64,000 bases of DNA from Planctomycetota bacterium (GTDB lineage Bacteria; Planctomycetota; UBA1135; GCA-002686595): the NCBI GenBank assembly GCA_020638835.1, contig JACKHV010000005.1, positions 261,941 through 325,940 of the forward strand. The letters run 5' to 3'. Below, piece after piece: positions 7,996 through 17,101 of the stretch. A model generated the notes under the pieces. It was not told the origin of the DNA. It did no database searches and worked only from the letters and a program-made list of their open reading frames with translations. Made by a program: the position numbers and the translations under genes. Within the stretch, counting starts at the first letter, position 1; each line of letters starts with the position of its first letter.

Positions 7996-10779
7996 ATGCC
8001 CCGCCCCACTGCACGAACGAAGCAACCCCTCCTCTCCTCGGACCGCGGTCAGCCGGCACAGGGACGCTGGGTCTTCCGCTTCAGCGGCGAGCGCGCCGAG
8101 GGCAACCGCGAGATGCGCGACCTGCTGGGCGGGAAGGGCGCGAACCTCGCCGAGATGTGCAACCTCGGACTGCCGGTGCCTCCCGGCTTCACGATCTCGA
8201 CGGAAGTCTGTCGCTACTACTACGCGCACGGACTCAGCTACCCCGAGGGGCTGCAGCTCGAGGTCGAAAATGCGCTTGCTGACGTCGAGCGCGCGATGGG
8301 CAAGCGCTTCGGCGATCCGAACGATCCGCTGCTCGTGTCGGTGCGCTCGGGGGCGCGCGTGTCGATGCCGGGCATGATGGACACGGTCCTGAACCTCGGT
8401 CTGAACGACGAGACGGTCGAGGGCCTGGCGCGCGTCTCGGGCGACGAACGCTTCGCGTGGGACGCCTACCGCCGCTTCGTGCAGATGTACGCCGACGTCG
8501 TGCTCGGCGTGAAGGCGCGCGAGGAAGGCGGGCCGAGTCCCTTCGCCGAAGCGCTCGACGAGCTCAAGGAGGACCGCGGTGTCAAGAACGACACGCAGCT
8601 CACCGCGAAGGACTGGCGCGAGCTGGTCGCGATCTACAAGCACATCGTCGAGGTCTCGACGGGTCGCAAGTTCCCTGAAGACCCCATCGCGCAGCTGGAC
8701 GGCGCGATCGGCGCGGTCTTCGGCTCCTGGAACAACGAGCGCGCGATCACCTACCGCGCGATGCACGACATCCCGGGCGACTGGGGAACGGCGGTGAACG
8801 TCGTGGCGATGGTTTTCGGCAACCTCGGTCAGGACTCCGGCACGGGCGTCGCGTTCACTCGCGATCCCTCCACCGGCGAGAAGCGCTTCTACGGCGAGTT
8901 CCTGATGAACGCGCAGGGCGAGGACGTCGTCGCCGGTCTACGCACGCCGGAGCCGATCTCGGGGCTCGAGAAGCACTCCCCGAAAGCGTGGAAGGAGCTG
9001 CTGAAGATCGAGAAGCTGCTCGAGCGCCACTACCGCGACATGCAGGACATCGAGTTCACCATCGAGCGCGGTCGCCTGTTCCTGCTGCAGTGCCGCAACG
9101 GCAAGCGCACCGGCACGGCCGCCGTGCGCATCGCGGTCGACATGGTCAAGGAGCGCATGATCTCCAAGGTCGAGGCCCTGCTGCGCGTGCAGCCGTCCGC
9201 GCTCGACCAGATCCTGCAGCCCGTCTTCGACGACAAGGAACGCAAGCAGGCCATCCGCGACGGACGGCTGCTGACGCGCGGACTCAATGCCGGTCCCGGC
9301 GCCGCCTCGGGTCGCGCGGTCTTCGACTCGCGCTCGGCCGTCGAGATGGCCGCGTCCGGCCCCGTGGTGCTGATCCGCACCGAGACCTCGCCGGAAGACA
9401 TCAAGGGCATGCAGGCCAGCGTCGGCATCCTGACCGCGCGCGGCGGCATGACCAGCCACGCGGCGCTCGTCGCGCGGCAGATGGGCAAGGTCTGCGTCGC
9501 CGGCGCGGGCGAGCTCGAGATCGACCACAAGAAGGGGCGCATGCGCGTGGGCGACGCCGTCGTCGCGCAGGGCGACTGGGTCTCGATCGACGGCACCACC
9601 GGCGAGATCTTCCAGGGACAGCTGCGGACGCAGGACTCCGAGGTCGCGCGCAGCGTCCAGCCGAAGCGCGGCAAGCGCAAGCCCTCGGCCAAGGCGCCGA
9701 TCGTGGCGGCCTACGAGAAGCTGCTGACCTGGGCCGACGAGGTGCGCACCTTGCGCGTGCGCACGAACGCGGACCAACCCGACCAGTGCCGCACGGCCGT
9801 CGCGCTCGGCGCGGAGGGCGTCGGACTCTGTCGGACCGAACACATGTTCTTCGGCGAGGACAAGATCGAGGCGATGCGCGAGATGATCCTCGCCGACGGT
9901 CCCGAAGCGCGCGAGACCGCCCTCGCGCGCTTGCTGCCGCTGCAGCGCAAGGACTTCGAAGGCATCTTCAAGGAGATGGGCCGCCTGCCCGTCACGATTC
10001 GCACGCTCGATCCGCCGCTGCACGAGTTCCTCCCCCACGGCGACGCGGAGATCAAGGCGCTCGCGAAGCAGATGGGTCTGAGCCCGGCCGTGATCCGTGC
10101 GAAGGTGGAACAGCTCACCGAGCTGAACCCGATGCTCGGACACCGTGGCTGTCGACTCGGCATCACGTACCCCGAGATCACGCGCATGCAAGCGCGCGCG
10201 ATCTTCGAGGCGGCGTGCCGCGTCCACAAGAAGACCGGCGTCCGCCCGCAGCCCGAGATCATGATCCCGCTGATCGCCTCGCGCGAGGAACTCTCCTTGC
10301 AGGCGGAAGTGATCCGCGAGGTCGCCGAAGAAGTCTTCCGGCGCGAGAAGACGCGCATCCCCTGCCTGCTCGGCACGATGATCGAGTTGCCGCGCGCCGC
10401 GCTCGTCGCCGGCGAGATCGCGGAGGAGGCGGAGTTCTTCTCCTTCGGAACGAACGACCTGACGCAGACGACCTACGGCATCAGTCGCGACGACGCGGGC
10501 AAGTTCATCCCGATCTACATCGAGCGCGAGATCTTCCGCGCCGATCCCTTCGGCACGCTGGACAAGCGCGGCGTAGGACGCCTGATCGAGATCGCCGCGA
10601 TGGACGGACGCGCGACGCGCCCGGACCTGAAGCTCGGCATCTGCGGCGAGCACGGAGGCGACCCGGACTCGATCGCGTTCTGCCACCGGGTCGGACTGCG
10701 CTACGTGTCCTGCTCGCCGTACCGCGTCCCGATCGCGCGGCTCGCCGCCGCGCAGGCGGCACTGCGCGCCGCGCTGTAG
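7996..10779 (+). CDS. ppdK: Pyruvate phosphate dikinase
   Basis: Catalyses reversible conversion of pyruvate, ATP and phosphate to phosphoenolpyruvate, AMP and pyrophosphate in the cytoplasm. 927 residues, slightly longer than the usual 870-900 because of about 30 extra N-terminal residues. Order: ATP-binding domain (LLGGKGANLAEM; SVRSGARVSMPGMMDTVLNLG), phosphohistidine domain with GGMTSHAA (His488 is the expected phosphoryl carrier), and PEP/pyruvate TIM barrel ending in GICGEHGGDP (Cys883 expected acid/base). A GAGG ribosome site precedes the ATG. The stop codon lies inside the long palindrome shared with the convergent acetyl-CoA synthetase gene. Probable role: gluconeogenesis or PPi-linked glycolysis. 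Confidence 0.96.
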   Translation: MPRPTARTKQPLLSSDRGQPAQGRWVFRFSGERAEGNREMRDLLGGKGANLAEMCNLGLPVPPGFTISTEVCRYYYAHGLSYPEGLQLEVENALADVERAMGKRFGDPNDPLLVSVRSGARVSMPGMMDTVLNLGLNDETVEGLARVSGDERFAWDAYRRFVQMYADVVLGVKAREEGGPSPFAEALDELKEDRGVKNDTQLTAKDWRELVAIYKHIVEVSTGRKFPEDPIAQLDGAIGAVFGSWNNERAITYRAMHDIPGDWGTAVNVVAMVFGNLGQDSGTGVAFTRDPSTGEKRFYGEFLMNAQGEDVVAGLRTPEPISGLEKHSPKAWKELLKIEKLLERHYRDMQDIEFTIERGRLFLLQCRNGKRTGTAAVRIAVDMVKERMISKVEALLRVQPSALDQILQPVFDDKERKQAIRDGRLLTRGLNAGPGAASGRAVFDSRSAVEMAASGPVVLIRTETSPEDIKGMQASVGILTARGGMTSHAALVARQMGKVCVAGAGELEIDHKKGRMRVGDAVVAQGDWVSIDGTTGEIFQGQLRTQDSEVARSVQPKRGKRKPSAKAPIVAAYEKLLTWADEVRTLRVRTNADQPDQCRTAVALGAEGVGLCRTEHMFFGEDKIEAMREMILADGPEARETALARLLPLQRKDFEGIFKEMGRLPVTIRTLDPPLHEFLPHGDAEIKALAKQMGLSPAVIRAKVEQLTELNPMLGHRGCRLGITYPEITRMQARAIFEAACRVHKKTGVRPQPEIMIPLIASREELSLQAEVIREVAEEVFRREKTRIPCLLGTMIELPRAALVAGEIAEEAEFFSFGTNDLTQTTYGISRDDAGKFIPIYIEREIFRADPFGTLDKRGVGRLIEIAAMDGRATRPDLKLGICGEHGGDPDSIAFCHRVGLRYVSCSPYRVPIARLAAAQAALRAAL

Positions 10780-10887
10780 GGAAGTACGGGATAGCGTTCG
10801 CCTTTCCAAAATGGCGCGGGCCGGCGCATGTCGCCGACCCGCGCCACTTTGGAGAGGCGAACGCTATCCCGTACTTCTCTACAGCGC
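10771..10887. repeat. Long palindrome spanning both stop codons of convergent genes
   Basis: Arms 10771-10826 and 10832-10887, 56 bases each with no gaps, loop CATGT. Only four positions mispair and all are transitions. Each arm holds the last codons and TAG of one gene: the dikinase ends at 10779 and the ADP-forming synthetase ends at 10879, so both coding ends read GCGCTGTAG followed by the same sequence. The outer part contains AAGTACGGGATAGCGTTCG, also found in the palindrome at 13063-13156. Could act as a two-way transcription barrier; no T-run is seen. Confidence 0.9.
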
Positions 10888-12993
10888 CGACAGGCGCACG
10901 CGCGCGTCGACCGCCAGACAACGCGTCGGATCAGGGGACGCCATCAGCGGGTTGATGTCGAGCTCCGCGATCTCGGGGAAGTCGCGCACGAGCTGCGCGA
11001 CGCGCAGGAGGACTTCCTCGAGCTTCTCGAAGCAGACCGGAGCGTTTCCCCGCACGCCCTCGAGGATCGGCAGCGCCCTCACCGAGCGCACCATCTCGTG
11101 GGCGTCGCGGTCGGTGAACGGCAGAACGCGAAAGGCGACGTCCTTGAGCACCTCGACGTAGATGCCGCCGAGGCCGAACATCAACAGCGGACCGAAGGCG
11201 GGGTCGTGCGACATGCCGATGATCACTTCGCGCGCGTCGGTGACCATCTCCTGCACGAGCACGCCTTCGAGGCGCGCGTTCGGGACGGAGGCCATGCGGT
11301 CCTCGAGCTCGCGGTAGCCCTCGCGCACGCCTTCTTCGCCGTCCAGCCCGACGAGCACGCCGCCGAGGTCGGACTTGTGCGAGAGTCCCGCGCCCATCGC
11401 CTTCAGAACGACGGGTCCGGCGATCTCACCGGCGAGCTGCGCGGCGGCGTCGGCGTCGCGCGCCACGCCCGAGCGCGCGAAGGGCACGCCGTAGCACGCG
11501 AGCAAGCGACGCGACTCGTCGAGGTCCAGCTCCGTGCGCCCGCTCGCACGCACGTCGGCGATCAGGCGCTTCGCCAAGTCACTGTCGTCCTCGAACTCGA
11601 TCACCTTGCCGGGCACGCGCGACCGGCGTTCCGCGTACTCGACCATCATGCCCAGGGCGCCGACGGCACTCTCGGGGAAGTGGTACGCGGGGAAGCGTTC
11701 GCGACCCGTTCGCTCCCGCGCCCGCTCGCGCACGTCGTCAGCGCCCATGAACACGCCGAGGCACGGCAGGCCCGCCTGCTCCGCAGCGTCCGCGGCGGCC
11801 AGGTAGACGTCCGTCGGATCGTGCATCACCGTCGGGACGCAGATCACGATCAGAGCGTCGTAGTCGCCGGTCTTCGCCAGCGCCTCGATCGCGGCGCGGT
11901 AGTGCCCCGTCGTCGCACTTCCGATCAGATCGACGGGGTTGGTGAGCGTCGCTTCCTCGGGCAGGATCGCGGCCAGCTCCGCGCGCAGCTCGGGCCTCGT
12001 CTCGGGAAGCTCGAGCCCGCGCGCGACGAGTGCGTCCGCCGCGAGGATGCCCGGGCCGCCCGCGTTCGTGACGATCCCGACGCGACGGCCGCGCGGGATC
12101 GGTTGGTTCGCGAAGGCGCGCGCGACGTCGAAGAGCTCCTCCACCGAGTTGACGCGCTGCACGCCGCACTGGTCGAGCAGCGCGTCGACAGCGACGTCCG
12201 CGCCCGCGAGCGCCCCGGTGTGGCTGCTGGCCGCGCGCGCGCCGAGTGCGGTGCGACCCGCCTTGACGACGAGCATCGGCTTCTCGCGCGTGACGCGGCG
12301 CGCGAGCTTCGTGAAGTTGCGCGGGTTACCGAAGCTCTCGAGGTACATCAGGATCAAGTCCGTGCCCGGGTCGCGTCCCCAGTACTCGATCAAGTCGTTG
12401 CCGGAGATGTCGGCCTTGTTGCCGATGCTGGCGAACTGCGAGAAGCCGAGCCCCAGCGAGGCGGCGTGCTCGATCAGCGCCGCGCCGATCGCACCGGACT
12501 GCGAGAGGAAGGCGACGTTGCCGTGCAGCGGCAAACGCTCGGCGAACACCGCGTCCATCCGCACGTCGGGCGCCGTGTTCAGGATGCCCATGCAGTTCGG
12601 GCCGACCATGCGCATGCCGTACTCTTGAACCACGGCGAGCAGTTCCTTCTCGCGCGCCACGCCGTCCCCGCCGATCTCGTTGAAGCCCGCCGAGATCACG
12701 ACGAGGCCGCCGACGCCCTTCTCGCCGCACTCCCGCGCCGCCGCGATGACGAACTTGGACGGCACGACGAGGATCGCCAGGTCGACGACGTCGTCGATCG
12801 CGCTGACGGACGGATAGCACTTCATCGAGTGGATCACGTCCGCGCCCGGGTTCACCGGGAAGAGCTTCCCCTGGAACTCGAACAGGATCAGGTTGTGCAG
12901 GATCTGCCAGCCGAGGCTGCCCTTCCTGCGGGACGCGCCGACGACGGCGATGGACTTGGGGCGGAACAGACGGTCGAGGCTGGCGGCTTGCAT
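10879..12993 (-). CDS. ADP-forming acetate-CoA ligase (fused alpha and beta domains)
   Basis: Interconverts acetyl-CoA (or other acyl-CoA), ADP and phosphate with acid, CoA and ATP; the NDP-forming acyl-CoA synthetase family. 704 residues in order: CoA-binding Rossmann domain (LFRPKSIAVVGASRRKGSLG), succinyl-CoA-ligase-like domains with SSHTGALAG (His258 is the likely phosphorylated histidine), and a C-terminal ATP-grasp domain (from about residue 480; PVVLKAMGAGLSHKSDLGGV). There is no C-terminal GNAT acetyltransferase domain as in Pat-type fusions. It faces the dikinase gene; both enzymes conserve energy around pyruvate/acetyl-CoA, but a joint pathway is inference. No clear ribosome site precedes the ATG. 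Confidence 0.94.
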   Translation of the reverse strand: MQAASLDRLFRPKSIAVVGASRRKGSLGWQILHNLILFEFQGKLFPVNPGADVIHSMKCYPSVSAIDDVVDLAILVVPSKFVIAAARECGEKGVGGLVVISAGFNEIGGDGVAREKELLAVVQEYGMRMVGPNCMGILNTAPDVRMDAVFAERLPLHGNVAFLSQSGAIGAALIEHAASLGLGFSQFASIGNKADISGNDLIEYWGRDPGTDLILMYLESFGNPRNFTKLARRVTREKPMLVVKAGRTALGARAASSHTGALAGADVAVDALLDQCGVQRVNSVEELFDVARAFANQPIPRGRRVGIVTNAGGPGILAADALVARGLELPETRPELRAELAAILPEEATLTNPVDLIGSATTGHYRAAIEALAKTGDYDALIVICVPTVMHDPTDVYLAAADAAEQAGLPCLGVFMGADDVRERARERTGRERFPAYHFPESAVGALGMMVEYAERRSRVPGKVIEFEDDSDLAKRLIADVRASGRTELDLDESRRLLACYGVPFARSGVARDADAAAQLAGEIAGPVVLKAMGAGLSHKSDLGGVLVGLDGEEGVREGYRELEDRMASVPNARLEGVLVQEMVTDAREVIIGMSHDPAFGPLLMFGLGGIYVEVLKDVAFRVLPFTDRDAHEMVRSVRALPILEGVRGNAPVCFEKLEEVLLRVAQLVRDFPEIAELDINPLMASPDPTRCLAVDARVRLSAL

Positions 12994-13062
12994 GAGGGAT
13001 CCGATGGCTGCGGGGAGCGTCCCGGATGGTAACGCTCCCCGCTCGCCGCGCCTCTACGGAGA

Positions 13063-13156
13063 AGTACGGGATAGCGTTCGATTCTTCGGGCGAGGGAGAG
13101 AGCCGGCGCTTCCAGCGCCCGCTCTCTCCCTCGCCCGAAGAATCGAACGCTATCCC
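13063..13156. repeat. Second long palindrome with the same outer tip
   Basis: A perfect 36-bp stem (13068-13103 with 13121-13156), one C/C mismatch, a further 6-bp stem (13105-13110 with 13114-13119) and loop TCC. The outer GGGATAGCGTTCG is identical to the 10771-10887 palindrome, and the left flank also has AAGTAC, whereas the inner arms are unrelated between the two. It starts 2 bases after the M28 peptidase stop and lies upstream of the synthetase start. Confidence 0.9.
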
Positions 13157-13158
13157 GC

Positions 13159-14691
13159 TCACTTGCCGAGCGGCATCGTCTGCAGCTCGTCGAGCAGGCG
13201 CACGACGAGTCGCACGACGCGGCTCAGCTTCTCGTAGTCGATCTTGTCGGGCGTGTCCGACGGGCGGTGGTAGTCCTCGTGGATCCCCGCGAAGAGGAAG
13301 GCGACCGGGATGCCCAGGCGCGCGAACTCCGCCTGGTCGGAGCGGTGGTAGTAGTCGTCGGCGCTGTCCAACTTCGGGAAGCCCTCGAGCGGCGCGAGGC
13401 GCATCGCTGCTTCCGCGATGGCGTTGTACTGCTTGTGCTCGCGCGTCGGCGTGATGAACAGCTCGTGCGGATCGTTGCGGCCGATCATGTCGATGTTGAG
13501 GTCGGCGACGACGCGGTGCCCCTCGGGCAGCAGCGGGTTGTTCGACCACGCCTTCGAGCCCCACAGCCCCTTCTCCTCGCCGGAGACCCACATCAGCATG
13601 ACCGTGCGCTTCATCGGACCGTAGGCCTTCAAGGCGTCGGCGACGGCGAGCACGCCGGACGTGCCGGATCCGTTGTCGTCCGCGCCGTTGAAGATCTCGC
13701 CGCCCTGCACGCCGACGTGGTCGTAGTGCGCGGAGACCAGGATCACTTCCTTGCTGAGCTCGGGGTCGCCGCCCGGCCACAGTCCGCAGACGTTCTTCAC
13801 CATCAGGTGTCCGTCCTCGGCCTGCATCACGCGTTCTTCGGTGAAGGTCAATCCGGTGTTCGTGCCGGCCTTCGGGAACCAGTCGGCAGCGCCCGTCGAA
13901 CCGGTGCACGCGGCGAGCAGGCGGACGGTGGCGGGTCGATCCAGGTAGACGGTGGGCGTGCTCGCGCGGGATTGGCGCTCGCCTTCCCCGCGCGGGAAGC
14001 GGACGTCCCCCTTGACGAGACTGTCGAAGCGTTCGCCGCCGAAGCGGTCGACGAGCGGCTCGCCCGAATAGTCGGAGCTCTGCACCACCAGCAGTCCCGC
14101 TCCGCCGAGCTTGCTGATCGCGCGCAGGACGCCGCGCGTTTTCATCTGGTCCCGATCGAGAACCATGGCCCAGCTGCCGGTCAGGTCGAGTCCTTCCAGC
14201 TCGTCGTCCGACCCCGAGCCGATCGAGACGACCGGACCGCTGACCGTCGCGGACTCGTCGACGCGCCAGGTGCCGAAGTAGTAGTCTTTCGCGAGCTCGA
14301 GCTTCTGTTCCCCCGCCTTGCTCGTCCAGCCCGCCCAGCAGGCGTCCGCGTCGAGCGCCGACGAGACCAGCGGATACTCGTAGAAGTAGCTCTCGCCGGC
14401 GCCCGGCGCGAAGCCGAGCTGCTGCAGTCGCGCGCGCAGGAAGTGCGCCGCGACCTCGAGCTCCTTGGAGGGCGTGTTGCGCCCCGCCATGGCGTCCGAG
14501 GCGATGAAGTGCAGGTCCGCCGAGATGCGTTCGGGCTGCACCTCCTGGAGCGCGCGGACCAGCGCGGGCGCAGTGTCGACCGTCGTCGACTCGACCACGG
14601 CCACGACGGCGCCCTCCTGAGCGGGAGAGAGCGCGGGGACGAGACAGAACAGACCGCCCGCGAGGGCGATGCCGGTGAGGGTACGGATCAT
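13159..14691 (-). CDS. Secreted M28-family metallopeptidase
   Basis: Zinc aminopeptidase-type enzyme acting outside the cytoplasm. 510 residues from ATG 14691, giving a clear signal peptide (MIRTLTGIALAGGLFCLVPALSPAQ). A protease-associated-type insert (about residues 150-260) precedes the M28 catalytic domain: SAHYDHVG (His322, Asp324), NGADDNGSGTSG (bridging Asp), SGEEKGLWGS (catalytic and metal Glu), NIDMIGR (Asp) and YYHRSDQAEF (His). All expected ligands are present, so the enzyme should be active. The frame is open further upstream but that part lies over the sigma-factor gene. Sits 62 bases after the sigma factor gene, on the same strand. Confidence 0.93.
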   Translation of the reverse strand: MIRTLTGIALAGGLFCLVPALSPAQEGAVVAVVESTTVDTAPALVRALQEVQPERISADLHFIASDAMAGRNTPSKELEVAAHFLRARLQQLGFAPGAGESYFYEYPLVSSALDADACWAGWTSKAGEQKLELAKDYYFGTWRVDESATVSGPVVSIGSGSDDELEGLDLTGSWAMVLDRDQMKTRGVLRAISKLGGAGLLVVQSSDYSGEPLVDRFGGERFDSLVKGDVRFPRGEGERQSRASTPTVYLDRPATVRLLAACTGSTGAADWFPKAGTNTGLTFTEERVMQAEDGHLMVKNVCGLWPGGDPELSKEVILVSAHYDHVGVQGGEIFNGADDNGSGTSGVLAVADALKAYGPMKRTVMLMWVSGEEKGLWGSKAWSNNPLLPEGHRVVADLNIDMIGRNDPHELFITPTREHKQYNAIAEAAMRLAPLEGFPKLDSADDYYHRSDQAEFARLGIPVAFLFAGIHEDYHRPSDTPDKIDYEKLSRVVRLVVRLLDELQTMPLGK

Positions 14692-14753
14692 CTCGAGTGG
14701 GAGCTTGGGAACGGGCCGTGCACGGTCCGTCTTCGGACGAGGTACTCGGCGGA

Positions 14754-15665
14754 TCAGGTGGTCCGGGAGCGCAAGAACTGGACGGTCGAGGCCTGCATGC
14801 GCTCGAGGAAGGGCTCGAGCTGTGCACCGGAGGGATCGGCGAGGTCGTCCAGGTTCGCCCGGCACCATTCGCAGTCCATCTCGTCCAGGTGGAATTCCAC
14901 GAACTGCGCAGGGCCTTCGGGGAGATTTCCGGAAAGCCGCCGCGCCAGCCAGTACCGCGCCGGACAGCTGACTCGGCCCGCGCGCCAGATGCCCGCCACG
15001 TTGAAGTCGAGGTGGCTCGTGCCTTCTGCGGTCGACTCCGAGAGCGCCGGCAGCAGCTCGCCGGAGGGGTCCCGGCGGAGCGCCAATTCGCGCAGCCGCT
15101 TCAGCGCCCGGAACTTGATCCCGGCCACCGAGGTCTCGTCGCGCAGGTTGAAGCGCTTCCACGTGTCGCGGTTGCGCCACCCCCCGCTGAACAGGGCCTC
15201 GACCACCATCAAGCGCACGAACTCGCCCTGCTGCCAGGTCTCCTGGACCCAGTCGCGCAGCACGTCGACGAGCAGTTCCTTGCCCTGCGAGGCGAGGTCG
15301 GTGCCGTGCACGATCTGACTGGGCGTCTCCTCGGCGGTGGCGAGTTCGTCCATGCCCGGCAGGCTCTCCGAGGAGTCCGCGGGCTCGCCCTGCCCGATCG
15401 TCCGCCGACGGCGCAGGTAGTCGATCGTGCGGTTGCGGCAGATGCCGAACAGGTACTGCTCGAAGGTGTAGACGCGGTCGAAATTCGGGATGCCGCGCAC
15501 CGAGCCCAGGAAGGTCTCTTGCACGATGTCTTCGCGCGCGCCGACGTCGGGGATGCGCCGCGCGACGTACGCCAGCAAGCGTCCGCAGTAGTTGCGCTCC
15601 ACGCGCAACCACTCTTCGTCGTCGAAGGCCTGCAGCTTGCCGATGTCGGGGGTCCAATCGCTCAT
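14754..15665 (-). CDS. ECF-type sigma factor with C-terminal Cys-containing extension
   Basis: Sigma-70 family regulator, 303 residues, much longer than a minimal ECF factor (about 180-200). Region 2 is at about residues 20-90 (REDIVQETFLGSVRGI; FGICRNRTIDYLRRRR) and a region-4-like helix-turn-helix at about 150-200 (ETSVAGIKFRALKRLRELA). The last 100 residues are extra and include FHLDEMDCEWC, a His/Cys pattern resembling the zinc motif of anti-sigma factors; an in-cis control domain is an inference. It follows the Ser/Thr kinase gene by 10 bases, so co-expression and phosphorylation control are likely, as is known for planctomycete sigma/kinase pairs. Confidence 0.85.
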   Translation of the reverse strand: MSDWTPDIGKLQAFDDEEWLRVERNYCGRLLAYVARRIPDVGAREDIVQETFLGSVRGIPNFDRVYTFEQYLFGICRNRTIDYLRRRRTIGQGEPADSSESLPGMDELATAEETPSQIVHGTDLASQGKELLVDVLRDWVQETWQQGEFVRLMVVEALFSGGWRNRDTWKRFNLRDETSVAGIKFRALKRLRELALRRDPSGELLPALSESTAEGTSHLDFNVAGIWRAGRVSCPARYWLARRLSGNLPEGPAQFVEFHLDEMDCEWCRANLDDLADPSGAQLEPFLERMQASTVQFLRSRTT

Positions 15666-15675
15666 GGGGAGGTTC

Positions 15676-16998
15676 TCACGGCTTGCTGAACAGCAGCACG
15701 AGCACGGACATCGCGGCCGCGCCGAGGACGGCCAAGAAGATCATGAACAGCAAGAGGTGCATCGACTCCTTCACGATGCCGCGTTCCCCGTTGCCCTTGG
15801 TCCGCTTCAGGCCGGCTTGCGCGAAGCCGGTCATCCCGCGCAGCAGCGAGACCAGCACTTCGAAACCCAACACGAAGGTCGCGAGGATCGAGCCGAACAT
15901 TCCGCCGGACGCGCGCGGAGGCACGGGGATCGTTCCGGCGGCCGGCGCGGCGGACGCGGCCGGAGACGGCGCGCGGGACGCGGCGGGTGTGCGTTTCGCC
16001 GGCTTGGAGCTGAGCCCGTCCCAGACGCCCTTCGCGACGTCGACCGCGCCGCGCGTCAGGACGGCCGCCGTCTCGCGCAGCTCGCCGGACTGCGGCGTCA
16101 CGGTCTCCGACGCACGCGGCCGCGGAACGGGAGAATCGGCCACGCCGTCCTCGAACTCGAAGCGGATCGAGTCGCCCTGGCGCGCGCTCTGACCGAGGTC
16201 CTCGAGCAGCTCCTCGACGGTCTGGTAGCGGTCCGCCGGACCGAGGCGCACGCAGCGCTCGACGACGCGACGCAAGTCCGCCGGGAAGTCCGCCGGGAAG
16301 TCGGGCGGCGCATCGCCTTCGCGCACGACGAGCCCTCCGGGCCCCGTGGGATGGAAGGGCGGCTCGCCGGCGAGCGACTCGTAGAACATCACGCCGAGCG
16401 AGTAGATGTCCGCGCGGTGGTCGGCGCGACTGCGCAGGATCTCGGGCGCCATGTAGTGCGGCGTCCCGCGGCCGAAGCTGAGCGTCTGGCGCCCTTCGGT
16501 CATCAGCTTCGCGAGGCCGTAGTCCCCCACGCGCGCGACGTCGCCCTTCAAGAACACGTTGCTGGGCTTCAGGTCGAAGTGCACGAGCCGACGGTCGTGC
16601 AGCGCGAGCACGCCGCGACAGGTCTGCACGAAGATCGCGAGCGCCTGTTCGCGCGTCATGCGCGACTCGCGCAGCCGCCGCGCGAGCGTGTCCTCCCCCG
16701 CGTAGCCCATGACGACGTACGGCACGCCGAGCACCGAGCCGAGGTCCTCGATCGAAACCAGGTTGGGGTGGTCGATCACCGCGAAGTGGCGCACTTGTTC
16801 GAGCTCGCGCTCGATCGCCGCGCGCTGCGCCTCGTCGTCGATCTTGAGGAACTTGATCGCGTACGCCTTGCCGATCGAGTGCTTGCGCGCCTTGTACACC
16901 TCGCCGAACGCGCCTCCCCCCAGGCGGTTCTGGATCTCGTAGCCGGGCACGAAGTCCGGCTCACGGAAGCGGTTGTAGAAGACTTCCCAATCCATCAT
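15676..16998 (-). CDS. Membrane-anchored Ser/Thr protein kinase
   Basis: Hanks-type kinase, 440 residues. Kinase domain at about 15-285: glycine loop LGGGAFGEVYKA, AIKFLK lysine, catalytic loop HFDLKPSN (Arg of HRD replaced by Phe), DYG in place of DFG, and APEIL. The absence of the HRD arginine marks a kinase that may not need activation-loop phosphorylation (established for non-RD kinases; applied here by inference). A 12-base tandem duplication encodes DFPADFPAD near residue 230. A Pro/Ala linker follows, then a membrane segment near residues 360-380 and a second hydrophobic segment at the C-terminus. Lies between an FHA-protein gene and the ECF sigma gene, all on one strand. Confidence 0.92.
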   Translation of the reverse strand: MMDWEVFYNRFREPDFVPGYEIQNRLGGGAFGEVYKARKHSIGKAYAIKFLKIDDEAQRAAIERELEQVRHFAVIDHPNLVSIEDLGSVLGVPYVVMGYAGEDTLARRLRESRMTREQALAIFVQTCRGVLALHDRRLVHFDLKPSNVFLKGDVARVGDYGLAKLMTEGRQTLSFGRGTPHYMAPEILRSRADHRADIYSLGVMFYESLAGEPPFHPTGPGGLVVREGDAPPDFPADFPADLRRVVERCVRLGPADRYQTVEELLEDLGQSARQGDSIRFEFEDGVADSPVPRPRASETVTPQSGELRETAAVLTRGAVDVAKGVWDGLSSKPAKRTPAASRAPSPAASAAPAAGTIPVPPRASGGMFGSILATFVLGFEVLVSLLRGMTGFAQAGLKRTKGNGERGIVKESMHLLLFMIFLAVLGAAAMSVLVLLFSKP

Positions 16999-17101
16999 CG
17001 GAGGCGCGATCGGCGCTTCGGGCCGGACATGGTACGGGCATTGCGCGTCCCCCGCACGCCCGCGCCCAAGACGCAGGCGCTCGAGCTCGTGGTTCGACGC
17101 T

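Noticed and set aside
13063..13156. Second palindrome as a simple intrinsic terminator of the M28 gene
   Set aside because: It is far longer than needed, has no T-run, and shares its tip with another palindrome, so it is treated as a repeat family rather than an ordinary terminator.
16270..16310. Tandem duplication GTCCGCCGGGAA in the kinase gene as a sign of recent rearrangement
   Set aside because: It is in frame (DFPADFPAD) and lies in a loop of the kinase; without relatives it cannot be called a recent event.
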